Assembly: GCF_026230105.1 (NCBI RefSeq)
Contig: NC_079486.1
Span: 7,316,001-7,380,000, forward strand
DNA: 64,000 nucleotides
Source of the DNA: Diorhabda sublineata
Lineage: Eukaryota; Arthropoda; Insecta; Coleoptera; Chrysomelidae
Direction: 5' to 3'
Shown: one piece after another, positions 57,198 to 64,000 of the stretch
Layout: each line of letters begins with the position of its first letter
How positions within the stretch are numbered: position 1 is the stretch's first letter
Program-made: the position numbers and the translations under genes
The notes under the pieces: generated by a model
What the model saw: only the letters and a program-made list of their open reading frames with translations
Database searches by the model: none
What the model was told of the DNA's origin: nothing

Positions 57198-57925
57198 ATG
57201 TATACAGCGTATGTTTCAAGCTTGAAGACGCCACGTTGTTTAGTACTTGTTCAGCCATCAATAGTGGATGATTTTGATCAATTTGTAAAGATGGAAACCA
57301 TCGGTCATCGTTTTGTGATGTTATCAACAGTAAAATATTGGGTAGAAGAGTTTAAACGCGGCTTTACGACCTACAATGACCAGCATCGCAGTGGTCGACC
57401 AAATGAGATGACAACTCCAGAAATGTTGAAGAAAATCCACTGGATGATAGTCGACTGAAGTGCGCGAGCTAGCAGACACAGTAGGCATTGCAAAAAGTGT
57501 GGTACACTCCATCGAGTGTTTGGCAATATTTGAAATAGAGCCGTTTCATAATCATAGATGGAAAGTGGTTATATCACTTCAAACCAGAAACAAAGAAATA
57601 ATAAAAACAATGAACTGAAAAGGGGGAAGCGGCTCCAAATAAGACAAAGACCGTTCCATATGCAGACAAGGTCATGGCGTCGGTTTTTAGGGATGCGCGT
57701 GAGATAATTTTCATTGTCTATCTTGAAAGAGGAGAAACTATCAAGGTGAGTATTATGCGAACTTACGTTTGAGTTGAAAAATCAAGCAAAAACGGCTGAT
57801 ATTTGCTAAGAAGAAAGTGTTAATCAATCAAGACAATGTATCCGTTATTGCAATGACCAAAATTAATTGATTAAAATTTGAATTGTTACCTCATTCACCC
57901 TATTCGCCAAATTTAGCTCCCTAGG
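57198..57925 (+). pseudogene. mariner transposase relic, copy 2
   Basis: In mixed plus frames: TVKYWVEEFKRGFTTYNDQH and RSGRPNEM (DNA-binding part and linker), LKCARAS/ELADTVGIAKSVVHSI, then YHFKPETK and EKGEAAPNKTKTVPYADKVM, ASVFRDAREIIFIVYLERGE, LINQDNVSVIAM, FELLPHSPYSPNLAP. This is the full order of a mariner catalytic domain, including the QDN and HPPYSPDLAP-like blocks, with many breaks. It ends at the last block at 57920 and continues directly into the repeat shared with arm B. Confidence 0.85.
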
Positions 57926-58570
57926 ATGCTCACTTTGAATTTTACTATGAAATGTTCTACTATTTTTAATATCAAATTTTCATTCTTATCCCGTATATAA
58001 GACACGTATGGCAGAACAATTTTTTTTACTTAAGCGCAAATGTCATAATTATTTATCTACCACATAATCATTGATAAATCACGTTAAAATTTGATTGAAG
58101 TGGAGAAGTGGTTTTACTCATTATATAATATATTACATATACATATAATATTAAATAACATGATGAATTTAACATATCAGTTTTAAAATATTTTCTGTTC
58201 AAAATAAGCATAATACATGTACTATGGTAATTATTTTTATTAATATAAGTGCTTATCTGTGTACTACTAATCATTGCCCTGGTATTCCAGGCAATTCCCA
58301 CACAACTTCAAATAAACCTAAAATTGACCCGGATTTCTATTCTATTTTACTCCAATAAGAATAAAAACTTTGAGTTAACTATACAATTCATCATTATCAG
58401 TAAGTATTTCTGTTTATAATAATTACTTTATTAGTTCATTATTTGTGTAAGTTAATTCAACCAAAGTGTTCGTTAATATTAGTGTTATGCTATTAACAGT
58501 AGACAATTTCTTCGTTCAAAGACTAAAATAGTTGATAAAAATCGTATAATTTATGCAATTATGCAACTAA
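57926..58570 (+). repeat. Third copy of the outer arm sequence
   Basis: Collinear with 37560-38220 and inverted 8690-9370 (ATTTTCATTCTTATCCCGTA, CCTGGTATTCC, CCAAAGTGTTCGTTAATATT). It keeps a 120-bp part (TAATACATGTACTATGGTAA) that arm A has and arm B lacks. Confidence 0.8.
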
Positions 58571-58825
58571 CAGACTGTATATTATTTAAATTGATTTATC
58601 AGTTGATATCAGTCAATTTAATTTTTAAAACTTGATGAAAATTCGTAGCATGAGCTTTTCTGAAACATCTCTAAACCAATAGATTAATAGGCTTATAGAA
58701 CGAAAGTATTCAATATGTGATAAATAAATTCGAAGCAAGAATGGGCAAATATTTTTTTTTAATTTTATCAAATATTGTTGGAGAGATCTGTGACTGAATT
58801 ATTCTTTTCTGTTGATCTCTTTCAG

Positions 58826-59053
58826 CTTAACATGACTAGATACAGCATCCAGTGTTATGCAATTGATGTTAATAAGGAAAAAGTATGTACACAATCAGTA
58901 TATCCAGTTTTTCCTAATTATGAACCAAATTATGTTTTCTACAATTCGGGAAAATCAGAAGGTAGTGTAGAAGCGATATATGGGACAACTATTTCTTGGA
59001 TTGGGATAATAACAGGGTCGGTAGTTGTGAAACCAGGCGAAAGAAAATATTAG
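58826..59053 (+). CDS. Unknown conserved exon, copy 2
   Basis: Same acceptor and ATG (58832) as the exon at 38579-38806, with substitutions Y to C, A to V, V to G and I to V in 74 residues and no frame break. Followed by the same gypsy reverse transcriptase. Confidence 0.4.
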   Translation, partial: LNMTRYSIQCYAIDVNKEKVCTQSVYPVFPNYEPNYVFYNSGKSEGSVEAIYGTTISWIGIITGSVVVKPGERKY

Positions 59054-59141
59054 AAATAGATGATAGAGTTTGTTATGTTATAGGACAAAAAGTTCGTAAT
59101 ATGTATACAGATATTTGAATAATTTAATTTAATAATTTAAA

Positions 59142-60205
59142 TGAATAGCAGACAAATTTCCTTTGTCGCTTATTTCAGATCAAATACCGAGACTTAGAAA
59201 AGCAAAATTTTATATCAGTTTAGATATGGCCAGCGGTTTCCATCAGATTCCCATACAACCAGAATCTATAGAACGTACGGCATTTGTTACTCCTGATGGC
59301 CAGTTTGAATTTTTAACAATGCCATTTGAGCTTAAAAATGCTCCTTCTGTTTTTCAACAAGTAATTTTAAAAACATTAGGTGAGCTTGCGTATACTTCCG
59401 CTGTAGTTTACCTAGACGATGTATTAGTAATTGCGGATACTATAGAGGAAGCGTTTGAAAGACATCGAATGGTATTAAAAATTCTTACAGATGCGTGATT
59501 TTCATTTAATTTTTCAAAATGTTCTTTCCTTAAAACATCTGTTTCATATCTTGGGTATGAAATTAAAGAACGGAGAAGTTCGTCCAAACCATCGTAAAAT
59601 AAATTCTTCAACAATGTTACCAGTTACCCGCTCCTCGGACTTACTTTCGACGATTTGTCCCTAAATTTTCACAAATTATGTAACCATTATATGCCCTTAT
59701 CTCAGGTAAAAAAATAGATTGAATGGATTGAGGCACATGAAAATGTGCACAAGAAGTAATTCGTATTTTAACCAATGAACCCGTCTTAATTATTTTTGAC
59801 CCGCATTATCCCATAGAACTGCATACCGATGCTAGATACGATGGTAAGAATAAAGTTATTGAATATTTCAGTAAAAGAACAAGTCCAGCTGAGTCCAAGT
59901 ATCATTCTTATAAACTCTAAACTATGGCTGTTGTTAAATCAATAAAACACTTTCGGCATTACTTGCATGGACGACAGTTTACCGTTGTGACGGATTGCAA
60001 CTTTTTAAAGTCCTCTCAAAAAAAGATTGACCTTAACGATAGAGTACATAGATACTGGGCTTATTTACATGCTTTTCAATTCGATATAGTTTATAGAGAA
60101 GGCATGGCTCTCGCGGATTTCTTTTCTCGAAATCCTTTGCCCGATTTGCCAAAATAACTTAATAAAATTGAAGAGAAACGTGTAAAACTCGCGGAAATAT
60201 CGGTC
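59142..60205 (+). pseudogene. Ty3/gypsy RT-RNase H, copy 2
   Basis: Collinear with 38895-40010. RT frame 59163-59498 has YLDDVLV. The conserved FGLKNAP is FELKNAP, and TGA at 59496 ends the frame (where copy 1 has GGATTT). The RNase H part is shorter than in copy 1 (the DSSSDGYGAIL strand is deleted near 59835), while HFRHYLHGRQFTVVTDCNFL and YREGMALADFFSRNPLPDL are better preserved than in copy 1. Integrase is missing after 60205. Confidence 0.88.
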
Positions 60206-60819
60206 GATTGGCTTCTTGCCAATATCTACCAGTGTTTTTTAAATAATTATTTTTGTTAACTCCACTTTATGACAAAAAATAAAGATAATAATAGATTCTA
60301 TAGTATTTTGCATGGAAATCTACAAACTTATTATGGTTTTCTTTCCAAATGAATCAATTGTAAAATTAGTACTACCCAAGTAATTTTTACTGGCATTCGA
60401 ATTTTACAACTCTATAATTGTCGTACAGTTTTCAAGTGCGTATAATAAAATTAGGAGTTAGTTACATATTCATTTATAAATTTAATTAAGACAAACAAAG
60501 TGGGTTAACTAAAGGGATTACAAAAACATCTATGTAAAGATCATTAATAGAATCGAACACTATTATAACAAATCAAATAGATTTTTTATATAGAGAAAAG
60601 TATAAATTGAAAATAACTTCTGTTAATAAACGTGATTTTTTATTACAAGTAACTTTTTAATCCAGAAAAATGGCAAGTATCAAAAGCAGATCATTATATC
60701 ATTATACTATTATAGACAAAATTGGGAAGCAATAATTTACTATTTTTAAAAAGCAAAAACCAGAAAAATGACACAAGTATAGTTCAAATTGGAGGTGCTG
60801 CACTAATTGTTATAAAACA
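60206..60819. other. Unshared AT-rich insert between gypsy copy 2 and the toxin-like gene
   Basis: No gene recognised. In the other duplicate this position is occupied by integrase, a possible LTR and the fold-back element (40010-43430). 60658-60740 resembles inverted 56740-56830. Confidence 0.45.
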
Positions 60820-61215
60820 ACTTTTATTTATATTTATATTTAGTTCTTATTAGGTATCTAATATAGTTACAAAAAATTCATTGTTCGATTGGTTCTATTT
60901 CTGTTCTTTAGTTATATTATATTTATCACAAAATAAAAAATATTGGGAACTTGTTGGGAAGTGTATTTTGCACTCTTCACTTTAGATAGATATAAAAATT
61001 AATAATAAAGTGTTACTCCAGTTTTGTGAACATGTTGAATAAATACACGTGGTGCAATAAGATCAATTTAGTTTTATTTAAAAGCGCTCGGATATCATAC
61101 ATAAAATACAAACAATTGATAAAGTTAAATTTGTTTTTAATTTTCAATTCGTAAAAGGCGGACCTTTAAAATATTAGTCGTAACAGTTATTCCTAAAGAA
61201 TTGACAATGATTTCG
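60820..61215 (+). repeat. Duplicated 5' flank of the toxin-like gene, copy 2
   Basis: Counterpart of 43430-43990. Between 61215 and 61356 this copy has additional sequence ending in a possible acceptor, CTTATTTTTAAG. Confidence 0.7.
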
Positions 61216-61356
61216 AAGCAGTTTGAACGGTATTAATTTAGGGGACAGATATTTTGTGGAACGTAAAGGGAGATTTCAGACCTTTCTTTTTATATTAGGT
61301 TGAGAGTAACACTTGTTAATTAAAACTTTTTAATCATACTAACCTTATTTTTAAGG

Positions 61357-62241
61357 TTGCTGAAAACTCAATTTCAGACGTTGGATCAAGAGCTGGAGCT
61401 GAATTTACCCAACACGGGAGAAAATTTTTCACAATCGCACAAACTTTTATTGGATTTGAGAAGAAATTCACGTTTAAAAAAGAAGAAGATTCTGATTATG
61501 CAAATATCAATTACTTTCTCTTACCTATGTATTCGGCCGTAGTTAACATGAAGATACTATTTTATGAATTTGGAATCTTTAATCAAGCGAAATTGGAATT
61601 AACTAATGAGGATATTAACATGTTAAAGATGTGGATGAACACTCTTATAGAAGATGAAGATGGGCAGTTCATACATTAATAAAGTTTCTGTTGACCAATA
61701 CTATTTAGAATATGAGACCTGTTTTCCTGGTATAGTGTTCAATTCTATGGCAGTAATACGTCAGTATTATTCGCTTAACGGTTTTGAATATATTGATTAT
61801 TGGCGATCAATTTTAAAAGATCCATTCACTACTAAGAAACCCTACAACACTGTAATATCGTACTCCACACACTTTTATCGGCTAACGCCGCTTTTAGCTA
61901 GAGGGATGATACCTATTGAAGTAGGTTGTCCATTGCAACTGAAATTAATCAACGGTAGAATAAATAAAATTATAGGAATCGCAGTAGCTATTTTCAGATC
62001 ATCTAGGATTATTCCGAAAATTCAAGGGATGGTTATCCACTACGAAAATGGTGATTCGATAAATTTAGGAGAGGCATCTTCCGAAACAATTCCGATGTAT
62101 TTCAAAGGAGCTTATTTGAAAAAATTGACAGTATGGGGATGTAATGCATTGGATATGTTTGAATTTTTGTTTACAGATGGTCGTACAGCATCCTGTGGAT
62201 CTAATGTGTATTCAGCAAATGTGAATAACATTTTGAATTAA
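61357..62241 (+). pseudogene. Toxin-like gene: helical bundle plus beta-prism-like domain, frameshifted
   Basis: From a possible splice acceptor at 61355, one frame runs about 105 codons to stop codons at 61675-61680. It contains the hydrophobic helix NYFLLPMYSAVVNMKILFYE. A second frame from 61654 to 62241 carries the rest. The copy at 44044 shows that a single base was lost near 61662. The N-terminal half is helical. The C-terminal half, with IQGMVIHYENGDSINLG, LKKLTVWGCNALDMFEFLF and a final TDGRTASCGS strand, resembles a jacalin/beta-prism sheet. Helices with a central LPMY-A-x-N hydrophobic helix followed by a beta-prism are the layout of bacterial delta-endotoxin (Cry) domains I-II. The resemblance is by pattern only, so a lectin-like host protein is an alternative. 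No secretion signal is visible because the 5' exon is not defined. Confidence 0.42.
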
Positions 62242-62831
62242 ATTATCATTATATTGCTGGAATTATGATCACCAATGTTGCCACCGGCTTAAAAGGACAA
62301 TCCCCCTGCATCGTATCAATTAACCCCAGAAGAATGATCCGAGGATTTTTTTCTTCATTATCAAGTTTTATATATTTTAAATCGATAATAAAATGTATCA
62401 ATCCAACAAATTTTCGATTTTTTTGAAAATCCTTCATTCCATTATAATCAATTTCAAATATATAAATATTCGTTTCAGTCCTCTGTTCTTTGTCAGTTAT
62501 TACCACTCTTTTTAAAATCAATGTTACCAATCATATCCATTTCTTTTTCGGTCTGCTTCTTATTCTAATTCCGTCCGTCATTTGTACAATACTATTTGCT
62601 CCCTTTCTGCACACATGCACCAACTACCTGGCTCTTTCATTTTCAAACTTTCCACTATTTTTCGGAGAATTTTCCTTACCTACCTTAACACATACTTGTA
62701 TTTTTTTAACACTCGGCAATCTTTTTGGCTTTGGAGATTACTGTTTTTGCTTTAAAAATATTATTTCAGAACCCCATTATTTTGCTACTCGATTTTCTAG
62801 CGATTTAGTATTCGTAATCAGCACACCTAAA
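62242..62831 (-). other. Unassigned; one minus ORF of 93 residues
   Basis: Frame 62249-62530 contains YIFEIDYNGMKDFQKNRKFV and IDLKYIKLDNEEKNPRIILL, convergent with the toxin-like gene. The composition is plausible for a protein, but no family is recognised and no start or splice context decides. The rest has no feature. Confidence 0.25.
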
Positions 62832-62918
62832 GTTTGTTCTTGGTAGCAGCACTGGAACTGGACCAGTGCAGGCCAGTTCATGAGTATATAACTGCCAGTG
62901 CAACTACCAAGAACAAAC
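62832..62918. repeat. 87-nt near-perfect hairpin
   Basis: Arms GTTTGTTCTTGGTAGCAGCA(CTGG) at 62832-62855 and its reverse complement at 62895-62918 pair over 24 bp with two mismatches. The 39-nt loop contains a further GCACTGG...CCAGTGC pair. Confidence 0.75.
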
Positions 62919-63439
62919 CTCTAGATCCGCCATACTCAAAGTGTGTAATTTCATTGTAACTTGAAACAGTGCATTTTACGAGGAGAGTTTAACATCACGC
63001 CGGTCTTCAATAAAACTTTATGGCAAACCTATTGCAAGTTACTTACACCGATCCCTGTACAAAATACGAGAGTCAGAAGATTGAAAAAATATATCTCTAC
63101 AGTAGTCCAAATATTTAATCAGGACAGCACGCGCCTAGATAAAAAGAATAGACTTAATACTTAAGTTTAAGGTGATTTATGTATGCTTTATAACTCACCG
63201 ATGAGATCCGCAAGCCGCTTTAGCTTTTGTCTTGATGAAAACGGACCGCCGTTATCTACTTGTGAGCGCGCAGTCACTTTGATAAAAGCCGCCGCTGAGA
63301 TTAGACGCTATAGTTGTAAACAAGCGACTTTCGGCTGTATAACTTCAAAACAAGTCGAGATTGTTTACACTGCATTTTTTGTATTTCTATTTTTAGTTCG
63401 GCTTTTTATTTATCAAAGGCGCCGACTCGAGTATTTTTA
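62919..63439. other. Leader-like region before the right-edge gag ORF
   Basis: 63170-63440 is richer in GC than the surroundings and directly precedes the gag-like frame, so it may be the element's 5' untranslated region. 62919-63170 shows nothing recognisable. Confidence 0.35.
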
Positions 63440-64000
63440 AGAAAGTTCGAGATCGTGGCTAGGACTATAAAAACGACGACCGCGCTTCGATACCCGAGTC
63501 AAAAAAAAAGAAAGAAAGCAGAGAGACAATTCTTTGATGAAGAAATAGCAACCGACAAACAAATCCAAGAAGAATTGGAGAAGATAAAAAAAGACGAACA
63601 AAGGAAACAGACAAAACCGGAGAGAAGGCCACCTCCAATAATTCTAAAATCCCCACTCATGTGGACAGCACTACGCAAACAGCTAGTGCAAAGAAAAATC
63701 GATGCCCAGTGTAAAATGGGAATACACACGGGCAAAATAACGACGGCGACTAAAGACGACTTAAACAAGATGAAGATGCTCCTGAGCGAGTATAAGGAAA
63801 TTGAGTGGTATACCTACCTACTCAATGAGGAAAAGGAGAGGAAGCTCGTCATAAAACTTGCCGTTAACACCCCAATGTCGGAGGTAGAGGAGGAACTGAA
63901 GGAAAATGGACTTAGACCGAAGAAAGTATGGCAGTTGACAAGCCGTACACAAAGAAATCAGGACAATACACGAAAACTACTACCTATATATATATATATA
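63440..64000 (+). CDS. Gag-like ORF1 of a LINE, 5' part, runs off right edge
   Basis: One plus frame is open from about 63400 to the window end (over 180 codons). A basic start (ARTIKTTTALRYPSQKKRKK) and a K/E-rich coiled-coil stretch are followed by a PPPIILKSPLMWTALRKQLV block. Next comes a globular part with KITTATKDDLNKMKMLLSEY, EWYTYLLNEEKERKLVIKLA and MSEVEEELKENGLRPKKVWQ. This order (PP(I/V) block, an RNA-binding fold with E-W-x-T-Y, then a KxVIKGL-like strand and the EV..EL...G) is that of Jockey/I-type LINE ORF1 proteins that coat element RNA. No ATG starts the basic region; GAGATCGTG at 63448-63456 may be a mutated start. The zinc knuckles would lie beyond the edge. The last 16 bases become TA repeats, so the frame may be cut there. 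Confidence 0.7.
63985..64000. repeat. (TA)n at window end
   Basis: At least 16 bp of TA repeat directly after the gag-like frame, reaching the window edge. Confidence 0.85.

Noticed and set aside
57926..58301. Minus ORF 58068-58301 and its relative at 8951-9175
   Set aside because: It lies in the dispersed arm sequence, which varies by indels between copies without keeping a frame.
63200..63250. Hammerhead-ribozyme-like CCGATGAGATCCGCAAG near the LINE leader
   Set aside because: The core CUGAUGA is not exact, and the second core GAAA with a proper stem I/III partner cannot be placed.
1..64000. tRNA or rRNA genes
   Set aside because: No B-box-like GGTTCGAATCC or cloverleaf and no rRNA-like GC-rich conserved stretch was found by eye; a covariance-model scan would be needed to exclude them.

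Overview
The window looks like AT-rich nuclear DNA of an insect, very probably from a repeat-dense genome. The evidence is the mixture of animal transposable-element families (piggyBac, mariner, hAT, a P/THAP9-like remnant, copia, Ty3/gypsy, several LINEs), long (TA)n tracts, intron-like exon borders and a tandem satellite. There is no bacterial-style gene packing. Almost everything readable is mobile DNA in some stage of decay. I found no clearly intact host gene, tRNA, rRNA or CRISPR array.

Layout. 1-5 kb: a decayed gag-like ORF on the minus strand, then two piggyBac transposase relics (minus), each joined to a LINE reverse-transcriptase tail. 5.2-8.7 kb: a mosaic island (unknown gene piece, mariner, hAT, copia) bounded at both ends by an inverted ~200-bp repeat and (TA)n tracts. 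A second version of the island lies at 50.7-53.5 kb and carries a different DNA transposon. 8.7-11.5 kb: arm A of a large inverted duplication, with exon-like coding pieces. 12.8-15.9 kb: a LINE with endonuclease and reverse transcriptase broken by only two stop codons. 16.75-17.26 kb: a ~66-bp tandem repeat. 17.5-18.5 kb: a protein-primed family B DNA polymerase fragment. 18.5-35.4 kb: a satellite of about 66 monomers of ~255 bp. 35.4-38.3 kb: arm B of the inverted duplication.

37.5-44.3 kb and 57.9-61.9 kb are two versions of one segmental duplication. Each holds an unknown conserved exon, a decayed Ty3/gypsy pol and a gene whose product resembles a helical-bundle plus beta-prism (delta-endotoxin-like) protein; both copies of that gene are broken. 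A third piggyBac/LINE composite lies at 44.3-45.97 kb. 46.05-50.68 kb is an LTR retrotransposon with both LTRs, a tRNA-Lys type primer site, gag and protease but no reverse transcriptase or integrase. It sits inside a (TA)n tract and shows a candidate -1 frameshift site. 53.7-57.9 kb has LINE, copia, P-like and mariner remnants. The right edge (63.4-64 kb) is the open 5' part of a gag-like ORF.

The elements do not form a pathway. The window records repeated capture, joint duplication and satellite amplification. The items most worth following up are the satellite and its fusion to the DNA polymerase, the inverted arms around it, the duplicated toxin-like gene, and the gag-protease-only LTR element.
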